NCBI GenBank assembly: GCA_030770535.1
Contig: JASVEC010000021.1
Coordinates: forward strand, 444,001-508,000
From: Batkoa obscura
Taxonomy: Eukaryota > Entomophthoromycota > Entomophthoromycetes > Entomophthorales > Batkoaceae
Length of the DNA stretch: 64,000 nt
Direction: 5' to 3'
A model generated the notes under the pieces. It made no database searches. It was given only the letters and a program-made list of their open reading frames with translations, and had not been told where the DNA came from. Below, in pieces: positions 22,871 through 33,650 of the stretch. Each line of letters opens with the position of its first letter. Position 1 is the first letter of the stretch. Position numbers and translations under genes: made by a program.

Positions 22871-25296
22871 ACTTGAAGGTGACTTTATTAATGTAACTAT
22901 TCCATTAAATAACTCCACTATAATATGATCTTGATAACTATAACATAACTATGAGGCAGTCTGAATAAAAGAATCTATTTTTATGATAGAATTTATAGTT
23001 TCTATTAATTATTTGAAAAAATACAGGGTCTTTGAAATAAAGTTATTTAAATTATTTATTATTATAGTTACAAAAATGGCGTGTATTGTTTAAAAAATAA
23101 AGGTAAGCCTAAACGGTAAGGGTACTGAATAGAATATCAAGCCTTTAAATCAAAAATAAAACAGTTTATCCCATTTTGCTTAGTATTCTATATCATTGCT
23201 TGGCCCTTTAGATTTCCTCCGTCATTCAATAATTTTAATTATCGTATCATATGAACAATAAAATCATACCATACTCATTTCATAACATAAGCAGTAATTT
23301 AAAAAAAAACATTTATTAGTTCATTATACCTCATTTTGACTCTCTTTACTATATTGATTTATTAGAAATTTTAATTCCTAATTATTATATTTTTTCGTGA
23401 GAAAATGGAATTCATTTTATGAAATTTTAATTTACCATTTTTAATTGAATTTCATTTTTGTTTGAAAATCTATCATACTAGAAAAAAAAGTTTTACAAAA
23501 GAATAAAAGAATGAGTCCTTGTATTAATTCAAAAGTAAATTTCAGATACCACCCATATAAGTCATTCAAAAAATAATAGTGAATAATAATTAAAATTTCA
23601 TAATTCATTAAGTTAGTATATTACTATTATGATTGATAAAGGAACTCTTTTATTAAATAAACAAGTTTGTGGATCAACTCATTTTTTATCAATGGGATAA
23701 TTACAAATCTGAGTCACTTTGAAATTTCACTTAACTAGTATTAGGAACTCACATTGCCAGTTTTTATTAGCCTATTGATACAAAATAAAAAGTAATTAAG
23801 GTGACAGAGACAGATAAATGATATAAAAAATGAATTTTTGACATATTTTTTAGATGAGATAATTATCATAGAACATAAATGTCTTTTTTAATTTTACTTT
23901 TTTGTCCACTTTTTATACAATAAAAAATAAATATTTGTCAGTGAAACTCTTAAACAAGAAAAACATTACTATAATTTCGATTTCCATTCAAAAAAACAAA
24001 TCATTTTCTAGTTATTAACTTGATCACTTTCTACACTATACATAATTTAAAAAATGTTAGTAAAATACTGAAATCAAAAGACATTTTCATATTTCAACTT
24101 GTCTTCTACTCTTATCTAAATAGACAACATTCAATACTAGTGCTTTTATACGATTCATAGTTAAAAAGGGAAAGTAAAGGCAACAAACATGGAATCAATT
24201 TCTAGTTCTTATAAATGAGATTAAAAAAATACTGGTAATCAGCTGAGGTATAGCATATAAAATACAAAAAAGTAAAGTAGAAATTAATAACTCTTTAATT
24301 CTTTTGATTTTAATATAGAAACCCTATTTTTTTAAATTAAAACATTTAATTATATGAAAGTTAAAGTATAGATTACTAAAAAAAACATAATAAACTATCA
24401 AGTTTTGTACTATTCTTTGTATTCTATTTGTTTTATCGTTGAATTCATATACATGTTAAATAGAGGAATAAAAAAGATACATATAGTATAATTAACTCAA
24501 TAATGATATTGAACTTTATAATAAGTATTTCTAATATCATTTTTTATTTCTTATTTTTTATCTTTTATTACGATTATGTATTGTAAATTATACAATTATA
24601 GATTATCCCCTTAAAAACTTTATCAAGAAGTTGAATATTAATAAAGTATTTACTCCTTTTTACTATCCCTTAATCCCACTTTAATAGAAACAATTCATTA
24701 AACAGCATAGAATCTTAAGTCACTCACTTATGATATATTTGAACTAAGTCTCAATTATAAAGGCTTATTTACTTTTGTTTCATTTACTGGAATATTTAAT
24801 TAATTTGTTTCCACTTCACTTGGCATCATTTTTCAATTTTCATCAGCATATATAGTCATCAAATAATTTACTAACTTTAATACATATTTTTCAAATGATT
24901 TTATAAAAAATTACCACATAAAAATAAAATAGAACATAAATAAAGCTTTTTAGTATATTTCTTTTAAAAATTTGTCAATTTATTATTAAATTATACTATT
25001 GAAAATAAACTTCATATTTTGATAATTTAATAATAAGTTTCTTGATTTATGACTTTAACTTTATTTATTTGAAATTGATTTTTCTCTTATCCTGAATTAT
25101 ATTTATAATTGAACTAAAATTGAATTACTATTATTAAATCAATTTTTTATCTACAATTATATATTTGTAAGATTAATTATATAATTAATTAGAATGCACT
25201 TAAAAGTTATAGAAAAACTTAATTGACTATTGAATGGTTAAATTGTGTTTGTTTTTACTTTAAGATAAAAAAAGTACTATTTAATATTATGATATT

Positions 25297-25401
25297 ATAT
25301 GGGGATGCTTTTTTTAATTTCATTATTTTTCCATTTTTTAAGCGCTATTTGAGTGAAAAGATTGTTAGTAAAATTCTTAAACACAAGAAACACCCCCATA
25401 T
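25297..25401 (+). mobile_element. Foldback MITE, copy 5 (full length)
   Basis: It starts ATATGGGGATGC and ends CCCCCATAT, with the internal TTTTTCCATTTTTTAAGCGC and GAGTGAAAAGATTGTTAGTA segments. TA dinucleotides adjoin both ends. One of the best-preserved copies, located ~220 bp downstream of the EMC2 stop. Confidence 0.8.
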
Positions 25402-25624
25402 ACTAAGGTTCACAAATAAATAAAAAGGAACCGCTAATTAATAAATCAGGAATGATGATTCTTATAATTATATAAAGTCATAGTAATATATTGATTTTGA
25501 CTAAAAATAATCTATTTTAAAAAAAATTATGTATTAAATAAATCTATAATAAAAATTTAACTAAATTAAAACAACTCGCAAAAAAATCAATTATATTCAA
25601 TTAATAAATCATTAAATCATTAAA

Positions 25625-26934
25625 TCAATTTTTAATAAACAATTCCATTATACTTTTCATTTCCTTTGTTGCATTTTCTTTTGAATACTTTTCAATTATT
25701 TGTTTAACTGCTAAGATATCCAAATCTTTTAATAATTTACTATCTTTAGGTTCTTTACTATTTAATAGTTTGTTAACACACTAAATAAAAATAATTGATT
25801 AATAAAATAAAATAAAAAAATAACAAAGATCGAAATAATAATATATAGGAATATTTGTTTTTGCTTAAATATTGGATTATTTTTTTGACTCTACGCTATA
25901 TAAAAATGAACATGTATATATTCCCATAGAATACTAAATAATGTTAAACTTACCATTTTAATTCCATAAAATCCACGTAAATGATTTTTACTTAACTCCA
26001 CTACTTTACAATACGATTTTAATGCAAGATGAAAATGTTCTAAAGTATATAATATCTATTATAATAGGAATATTAATTTAGTGCTAATTATCAACAGTTT
26101 ATATCAACTTACTTCTGCATATTTTAAATGATATATAAAATTTTGTGGCTCAAATAATATTAATTCTTCAATACAATGGCTAGCTTCAAGATATCTAAAA
26201 TAGTAAAATAAAACATTAAAATATTATTAATTATTTAACAGTTAAATTGAATTTACTTATTATCATCGATATAAATATTACTTAATTCTTTCCAAGCTTC
26301 CATATCCATTGGATTGAGTTTTAAATAATCATTTAATCCAACAATAGTTTCTTTTATGTTACCGACTGTTTTATTAATAGCTATTCTTCTTTTTAATGTA
26401 GGCTATATAAAAAATATTTAATAAATATTATAAATTTAATATTATTGTATTTAAATAGAATCATCGTAAATGCTTACTAAATGAGTTTCAATATCATTTA
26501 ATAAATTATTGTATAACAATATAGCTTCTTCAAATCTACCTTCACCCTCTAAACTCATACCACATAATCGTGTAAATCTTGCTGAATCTGGAAATTTTTG
26601 GCCTACTTTTAATAATAGTTCCTTTTAAGTGGATTAATTATTAATCTTATTTAGTTTAGAATGCTTGAAAGATTGATTTACCTTTGCGAAATCTAATTCT
26701 CCTAAATCAATGGCAGCTGTTATTACTTGTTCATAAATGAGCCAGACTAAAATCAAGGATGTTAATTAGATTTAATATGATAAATTATAGTTTACTTTCA
26801 TCTCCTATCTTTGATGTATAATTATTATTATCTAATAAATGATGTCCAATAGTTAATATCTCTTCACTTTTTCTTTCACCTGATATTCTTAATTCTTCTA
26901 ATTTATTAATACAACTTTCAAAACTTAATGACAT
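25625..26934 (-). CDS. EMC2: ER membrane protein complex subunit 2 (TPR protein)
   Basis: Exons 26934-26796, 26746-26682, 26621-26478, 26402-26257, 26194-26113, 26055-25954 and 25780-25625 give 277 aa (human EMC2 is 297). EMC2 is the cytosolic TPR subunit of the EMC, which inserts tail-anchored and multipass proteins into the ER membrane. Family landmarks are SKIGDEIWLIYEQVITAA, KFPDSARFTRLCGMSLEGEG, RRIAINKTVGNIKETI, LNPMDMEAWKELSNIYI and EASHCIEELILFEPQN, matching the order in human EMC2 (GDDIWIIYEQV, AWHELAELYI, FCLEELMMTNPHN). The longest intron (25781-25953) holds a possible decayed MITE. The next gene upstream is on the same strand, 261 bp away. Confidence 0.9.
25843..25927 (-). mobile_element. 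Possible decayed MITE inside EMC2 intron
   Basis: Termini TATAGGAATAT and ATATATTCCCATA are imperfect inverse repeats. The sequence next to the left end (TTTTTGCTTAA) and a CTACGCTATATAAAAATG core recall the inverted MITE (TTTTTTGCTTAAG, ATAGCGCTTAAAAATGG). It is shortened relative to other copies, so the call is tentative. Confidence 0.3.
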
Positions 26935-27195
26935 GTTATAAATTATTGTTCTTTTGAATAAAAAAATTGAGAGTTGATGTGGCTAAATTATTTTAGATTG
27001 AAAAATTTCAATTTTCTAAATTTTTGGATGGGAATTAGCAACAAATTTATAAAAAAAATACATTAAATTTGAAAAAGTAATAAAAAGGATTATAAATTTA
27101 TAAAAAAAATTCCATTTTATTTTATATCTTCCACTCCCTTTCTTTATTTCTTTCACCTCTTTTCTATTTCTTTCACCCCCCTTCCTCTCCTATTA

Positions 27196-28006
27196 TCAAA
27201 ACTTTCTATTCCCACCCATTCTTCTAAATTGATGCTGGTACTTCCTTTTTCTATCAAATTCTTTTTCTTCCAGTTCTTTTCTACGCTTTTCATTGATCTT
27301 TTCTACCTTTTTAGCCTTTGATTTGATTCTTAATTTTTTAGCTTTACTTAATTTAACTTTTGGTTTAGGAACTTCATATGGGATAACTTTAACTTTATGG
27401 GAATAAAAACAGTTTGGCTATAATGATGGTGAATTTGTTAAGAATAGATATTTATAAATGATTCATAGCTATCTTACCCATGGTAATTTAGATTCTCTTA
27501 AAATATCTTCATACTTTGTTGCTGCCGATTCATATTCTTGTAATTTATTTTCGTTTCTAGAAAAATATTTAACTTTAATAATTTTTTACATAATCTCTTC
27601 AAATAAAAACTATTTTCTATTCTGAAATTTAACTTACTCGTTAGCTAAATAATATTCTGGACCCCTTTTTATTACTTTAATAGTCGGTTCGACTGTAATT
27701 TTTTTAGCTTCTACACTAGAAAATAATCGAAATACCTATATAATATGGTTCATTTTTATTAAACTTTTATTTCTTATTATAATTAGTTGTATTTACTTGC
27801 AAATCTTCTTCCTCTTCATCCTTTTCTAGTACTTTTTTTTCTTCTTCTTTTTCTATCTCATCATTATCCCCTTCTCCCATATTAATATCAAATGGTAAAC
27901 GTTGAGCCAACTTTTGATTCATTTGATTAATTAATGTTTGATCTAACTTGATATCTTCATCTTCTGATTCTTCATTATATAAATTAGCTCTTGAAACTCT
28001 TTTCAT
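27196..28006 (-). CDS. Basic, acidic-patched conserved fungal protein (DUF2011-like)
   Basis: Exons 28006-27797, 27735-27638, 27556-27478 and 27417-27196 give 202 aa. The N-terminal third is acidic and ends in Glu/Asp runs. It is followed by VFRLFSSVEAKK, KRGPEYYLANE and ESKLPWPNCFYSHKVKVIPY. The last 60 residues are very rich in Lys/Arg (KLSKAKKLRIKSKAKK, RRKELEEKEF). The order FRLF ... YY ... W-x-x-C ... basic tail fits my recollection of the fungal DUF2011 family, of unknown function; the acidic-then-basic layout is typical of nucleolar or pre-ribosome proteins. That role is inference. It lies head-to-tail between the Chk2-like kinase (279 bp upstream) and EMC2. Confidence 0.6.
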
Positions 28007-28285
28007 TTTGTTCTAATATTTTATTTATTTATTAAAATTATTTAAAAAATTCAATTAATTTTATTAACAAAACTTAAGCTAAATATTTAGATTAAATAAC
28101 CCAAATCAATTGGTTCAAATTTTATTATCATTTTTTTCAATATTTCCTTTATTACCATTTATTATATAGAAAAAATGATTAACTCAAATAAACATGAGAA
28201 TTCAAAGAGTAAGTCTCGTCAAATCATCGTTCAAAAGAGTTCTATATTTTACTTAAATTCACTATCGTCTTCCATTTCGCATCAT

Positions 28286-30850
28286 CTATCTTCTCTTCAT
28301 TGGACTGTCAGTTGCTTGGCTTTGATTAGCCTTCCTTTTAACTACAAAAGCCAAATAATTTTGAGGATAAAATTTTTTACTTAAGTCTTCGTGGGTTAAA
28401 CCTTTAAATCCTGGTTCAATTTCTGCATATTTTTCAGCAATTATATTAAAATATTTTTTAATAAATGCATGTGATAAAGTTTGCTTCATATCATATCGTG
28501 ATAATATATTCACATGAATTAATTTCATAACTAAAGATCGAGCTAATACGAGTAAACGTTAGTTTTGGTATTATTATTTATATAATATTTGGTTTTTAAA
28601 TTTACCTGATGGTGACACATTATCCCAACTTTCATGATTAAAATTTAATTTACCACGTACAATTTGTTTGAATAAAGCTTCATGGTTTGTTGCATCGTCA
28701 TCTTGTGAAAAGGGTAATGTACCTAGATAAAAATTAATATTAGTATATTTTATACATTATATAATATATATATAACTATTATAGTAAATATCACTTACCT
28801 GAAAGCATAGCATATAATAATACACCTGCTGACCAGCAATCTACTTTGCAATCATAACCCACTTGGACAATTGGATCATCTTCATCAATCAATTGATTGG
28901 ATTTAATAATTTCAGGTGCTAAATATTGATAAGTGCCACACATCGAATGCATAATTGTATTTCCAGTTACTCTGGCCATTCCAAAATCAGTCACATAAAC
29001 ATGCGGAAATAATCCAGTGCTATTTAATAATATATTTTCAGGCTAAATTAATTAACGTTATAAACTTATATAATATATAGTTTGATTATATAATTACTTT
29101 GACATCTAATTAAAAATAAAAATATAAAAATTAGTAAAATTATTAGAAACAGTATAAAGTATTAAATCCTTACCCCGATGGGCTACTCCTCTTGAGTGTA
29201 AATACTAAGAAAAACCCTATTAAATTTCATTCATATTAGTATAGTAAATCTTACTTCTAAGGCTCTAGCAACTTGAAAAAAGATATAAGCAGCCCTAACT
29301 TCAGGTATTTTCTTTCTTTCTTGAGTAACAATATAATTATGTAAATCACCACCAGAGACACTATAAAATAAAATAATTATTATAACTTCAATTTTAAACT
29401 TAAAATAATTAACTTACTAAGGTAAAAAGATACATAATGTACGATTACTATCAATTACATCCACAATTTTAATAATATTAGACTAAGTGGTTAGTAATTG
29501 TTTTCATTATAAAATTATAACATTAAATAGTATACTTACTTGAACCAAAGATTTTAGTATTTTAATTTCATTTGTAATATTATTTGCTTTTGGGTTATTA
29601 CTTCCCCAACCCAGCCTAGATTTAGTTAATATTTTAACTGCACATTGAGTAGTTTTATTTAAATCTAAACCAAAATTCACCCTTGCAAAGGCTCCCCTAA
29701 AAAAAGTCAAACCATCAATAAGAATAATTCAATACGACTTTGTTGTAAAATCTTTACTTTCCAAGTGTTGTTGAAGTTACTAATAAACCATTATGACTCT
29801 AAAATAAATCATTATATTTGATATAATAATTATATTATATATTCAGTTATTACCATAAATTCTTTCCCTGGATCACCTCTTAAATAAAAGAATACTAATT
29901 CTATATTAATGAAATCATATTAAATTTCTATTTTAAATACAATTAATAATAAAACAATTTACGAGTAAATTCATCACAATCAATAGCTGAAGCTTGTGCA
30001 ATTAATGTTGGTTTTCCTTTGACTAAATTAACTCCATTAACTATAAAAATATTATTAATACAAAAAATAGATAAATTAATACTATCAACATACTTAATGT
30101 TCCATTTGAACTATTATCCTAAAATGAATTAAATAAATTATTATAAAATATAAAAAAACTAATTACTGTTATAACTACTGGATAATAATCCGATTCTTTT
30201 TGACATACCTAAAGTTATTAAACCAAAAATAAACATAGTAAATATAAAAATTCAATTTACCGATGATAACATAAAATGTTTGCTAGATAAAAACCCATTG
30301 GGAGATGCTGCTAATGGATAATCACTATTATAAAAAAGATCAAACCAATCCTGACTTTTAAGACTTATAAAATCTTACCATCTATGACTTCTACCAAACC
30401 AATAACTTTTATTTTTTTCAATCCAATAATCTAAAGGAAGCAAAAAAACAGTTAGGGTATAGGAATAATAATCTCTTAATATTTACGTTGCATTCTCCCA
30501 CCGACAACACCTCTTAAATATCCAATATTATTTGAATTCTCTGAATTGATTTTAAACTCAATATTGACATCCAAATCATCAGGTCTAATCTGGGTAGGTG
30601 GTGTGGAGCTTTCCATTTGTAATAAAGAATCTGGTTCATGAGCCTTCTTTTTTTCATCTTCCTCTGCTTCTAATTGAAATAATCCATTTTGTGATTGATA
30701 TTTTAATTGACTAGTTTGAGATATTACTTCATTAATTTCTTCTATCGGTGTAATGTGGGGGCTACTATTGCTATCACTGGTTTTAAATTTAGAACTTGAA
30801 TTATTTTCAGGTGAGGATGAATTGTCACTGTCGCTATTACTACCGCTCAT
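28286..30850 (-). CDS. FHA-domain checkpoint kinase (Chk2/Cds1/Rad53-like), 16 exons
   Basis: Exons 30850-30487, 30430-30379, 30324-30261, 30208-30167, 30118-30094, 30040-29963, 29900-29854, 29798-29759, 29696-29540, 29482-29418, 29360-29255, 29204-29174, 29105-29098, 29042-28799, 28722-28606 and 28542-28286 give ~565 aa. A Ser-rich N-terminus precedes an FHA domain (WFGRSHR ... SSKHFML ... DNSSNGTLINGV) and a Ser/Thr kinase: G-loop GAFARVNFG, CAVKILTK, catalytic AHRDVKPEN, VTDFGMARV, GTYQYLAPE. Chk2-family kinases bind phosphothreonine through FHA and enforce the DNA-damage checkpoint. The HRD loop is split by an 8-nt microexon. Joining the exons at 29759 and 29696 is one base short of frame at a CCCC run, so either sequence error or a non-canonical splice. 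The start is the Met at 30850; the C-terminus MKRR is short and basic. Confidence 0.87.
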
Positions 30851-31308
30851 TTTTATTTTCGGTTATTGAAATGTGCAAGTCGATAAAAAATGAAAGCTTA
30901 AAAAATTCATCTACGCAGTTGATTTATCCTTTTTTGATGTGAAAGGCTTAGAGTCTTTTAATTGGTCAACAATAGTTAACCAATGGTTTATATATTTAAA
31001 ACAAAACGTAAAAATTCAAATTTGTTCGTGTTAGCAAATTAAAGTCACTTGTTATTAACCCTTTAAGTACTGAGTACCTCGAAAAATTCTGTTCAATTGT
31101 TGTAATTTTTGACCATCTTTTAATTGGTGATGTATTTTTGTTAAGAATTTTACTAATAAATTTTGTGCTCAAATAGTGGTTTTTACAAATAATTTTTTGA
31201 TTGGAAATTAATTTAAACTGAGATTGGTTTTCAAGCTTTGCTTTTTTTTTAAAAGATCATCAACTTTTCGTAAAATACTATATTACTATACTTAAGAGTT
31301 ATAAAAAG
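30851..31308. other. Intergenic upstream of the checkpoint kinase, with MITE fragment
   Basis: About 460 bp between the kinase start and the PCNA-like relic. It contains a partial inverted MITE core at 31126-31180. The part next to 30850 is presumably the kinase promoter; no motif is recognised. Confidence 0.45.
31126..31180 (-). mobile_element. Foldback MITE, fragment
   Basis: GGTGATGTATTTTTGTTAAG followed by AATTTTACTAATAAATTTTG and CTCAAATAGTG matches the left half of the inverted element. The other half is not recognisable. Confidence 0.5.
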
Positions 31309-32188
31309 CTACAAAGGATACACATCGATGGAATATTCAATTAATATAGATAAAACTTCAGAAAGCTTTAAAAAGACAAAATTAGATAGCGGAGGAGTTT
31401 TAGCCAAAGAGAGAAATGGATAACCAAATGTTTGTTTTATTGATGAGGCACAACTTATAACTGTCTCTACAGTATCCTAATGATAGTTTGAGTTAATTTG
31501 GCTATGTGTTTGGTTATAAATTTTGTTTACATTATCGATGCAGCTGTTATTCAACTTAATATAAGCAAACCCATTCCTACTCTTCCCAAAAGCGGTAAAT
31601 TTTACGTATTCTTTAGATACTCCAATTATAACTAAAAATTAATTTCAATTAAAATCAAATATTAATAGTCATAGCAAAACTCATTAGAGTCATTAGAGAT
31701 ACTAAGATCTTTATAATTTTCCAAAAATTGAATTGAAGGTACAATAATATCTGTATCATAATTAGTTTCAAGTAGATTGAAAATGTCAGCATCAAACTTG
31801 TTGATTTTATGTTCGATTTATAAACCCTATTTTCATCTAAATTGAAAGTAAAAAATTAATTGTATTCTTATGATAATAAATCAAAGCTACTTACATATTA
31901 GAGTAAAAGTAAGCATCAGAGTTTTTGCTTTACAATCCGCTTTTAAAGCAGTACTATCCTTATCATCAAAAAATTTGAAACTTTTCTCCAAAGATGGTAA
32001 AGAGAGACCTAGCTTTAAATCATAATTACAATAGGAAGATTCAAATTCGTCCTTCTTTAATAAGAAACCAGTTGCAGCTAGATTCCTTCGATCCACTTGT
32101 GTTTCAACACCACTATTATCCCAGACGAAATTCAGTTCATCAAATAATTTTTTAATACCATGCTTTGATTTAGCTTTGTTTCAAGCAT
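31309..32188 (-). pseudogene. Decayed PCNA (sliding clamp) paralogue
   Basis: Read on the minus strand from an ATG at 32188, pieces in different frames follow PCNA in order: MLETKLNQS, then KKLFDELNFVWDNSGVETQV, DRRNLAATGFLL and YDLKLGLSLPSLEKSFKF (domain 1), LMLTFTLI interrupted by a preserved intron (about 31842-31899), KFDADIFNLLETNYDT and IVPSIQFLENYKDLSIS (linker region), VIIGVSKEYVKFTAFGKS (domain 2), and FLSLAKTPPLSNFVFLKL plus LIEYSID (end of domain 2). At least two frame changes (near 32155 and 31805) and an in-frame stop (near 31460) break it. Conserved clamp residues are heavily substituted, so it is an old copy rather than the working PCNA. Retention of an intron indicates DNA-level duplication, not retrocopying. 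Confidence 0.72.
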
Positions 32189-32864
32189 TTCAATGTTTTT
32201 TTTTAAAAATAAAAACCAACTTCTAAAAGTTAAATTCTACTAATTATATTTCTGCTATTAACCTTTGATACTTTGCTATAGTTGGTTGGAAACACATATT
32301 TGCTCTTGATTGGTAGCTATAACTTTGATTGCTAAGTTCTTAGGGGAGTCAGATAATTTCAGTAATGATGTCTAAGTATTATTACTCCCTTCCTCAATAA
32401 AGAGCTTAATTTTAAAACAAAAATACATCTGCTCTTTTTGAGATAGAATACTACCCACACAGATAAAAACAAAAAAATATACGTGGTTTTAAACAAAAAC
32501 TAAGGCAACCGAATTTACAGTGATAAAGTCACAATTAAAAAAGGTATTTATTTAGTCATCCAGTAATTTGATAACAATTCTTTAATTTCACCTACTGCAG
32601 TTGAATGGTATAAGTTAGTGATTATCCTGGGCTGTTTTAGGGGCCTATCTCTAAAAATGCTATTGACTCTTTATTAAATTATAAATAGTGTTTTTATATA
32701 CTATTTTTATATTGAATGCTTTTTACACTTGATACGTTTGATGATTATATTACTTAAAATTTATCACTTTATTTAATAAAGTATCTTAAGATAAACCAAA
32801 ATTTAAGGTATTTTAAAACTAAAATATCGTCATCATCGTTGCTGTTATAAAATATTAGCCTTAT

Positions 32865-33650
32865 TTAATTCAATATAAATTTTGCAATACTATTTTGTAT
32901 TTCATCATAAGTAGAAAGTTGATCATGTTGACCAAATTCACCTTGAATAGTATCAATTTGATTTAATCCAATACGATTCAAATGTTTAGCAAATTGAATC
33001 GTTTATTATGAATCAATCAACAAATACCTTGATAGTATAGTATAATGGATCTTGTTCAATGAATTGGAAATAATACTGTAATGTAGTGATGCCTGTTCCC
33101 ATGCACCTAATTCATTAGTATCAAAGGCAGGCTCAGTAAATTGACAGATAAACATATTGCTCTGTTTAGCTAATAATTCTAAACCAAAGATACCATCAAT
33201 TGAAATAGCCCCTTTGGTTTGTTTTAATGGTTTAATGCTGTTATTATCGGTGTGTTGATTAGCGTCCAATAATAACAAGGCACTTAAATGGGCACCAACA
33301 GAGTGACCACCGACAAATATCTTACTATCTTTTTAAAACGATTTAATGAGTAACTAATAAAGAAAACATTAGAAGTCTCTTTAATATGATCTGGATGCTC
33401 AATTTCATTTTTTCTATATTCTTGATTTAAGCGATAACGAATAATAACAGTCATAATATTATAATTCTTAGCTGAATTAGCTGCCATGATTCTACTTGGT
33501 TTCATATCTTCTGTTACAAATGCTCCACTAGGAATCTATACTAATAAAGAAGAGTTTGAAGTATAATTTAAAGGAATAGTTAGATCAAAACAATTGCCTT
33601 AATTTGTATCATAGTATTTGTATGATCTTTCGTTTATATTCTCAAGCTTG
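32865..33650 (-). pseudogene. Decayed paralogue of the alpha/beta hydrolase at the left edge
   Basis: The minus strand carries a broken copy of the gene at 1-702. Matching segments are FVTEDMKPSRIMAANSAKNY, SLNRF followed after a frame change by GGHSVGAHLSALLLLDANQ, KGAISIDGIFGLELLAKQS, EPAFDTNELGAWEQASLHYS, NKIHYTILSRYLLIDS, and finally, after another break near 33010, FAKHLNRIGLNQIDTIQG and GEFGQHDQLSTYDEIQNSIA. Upstream remnants (IPLNYTSNSSLLV) reach to about 33650. Ser and His of the triad survive, but the frame shifts at least twice and the HGG-W region is eroded. It sits next to the PCNA-like relic, so this segment looks like a patch where duplicated genes decay. Confidence 0.75.

Larger units (their letters stand above)
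21929..25624. other. 3.7 kb gene-poor region
   Basis: AT-rich DNA between the cyclin and EMC2 3' ends. It contains a 6-bp tandem repeat (22841-22870) and a full-length MITE (25297-25401). Open frames at 22163-22363 (minus) and 25223-25423 (plus, overlapping the MITE) are not believable genes. Nothing else is seen. Confidence 0.5.

Noticed and set aside
25223-25423. 66-codon plus-strand frame
   Set aside because: It runs through a full-length MITE (25297-25401); coding by accident.
32396-32430. Words resembling the right end of the MITE (AAAACAAAAATACATC)
   Set aside because: Too short and A-rich to distinguish from background; no paired left end.
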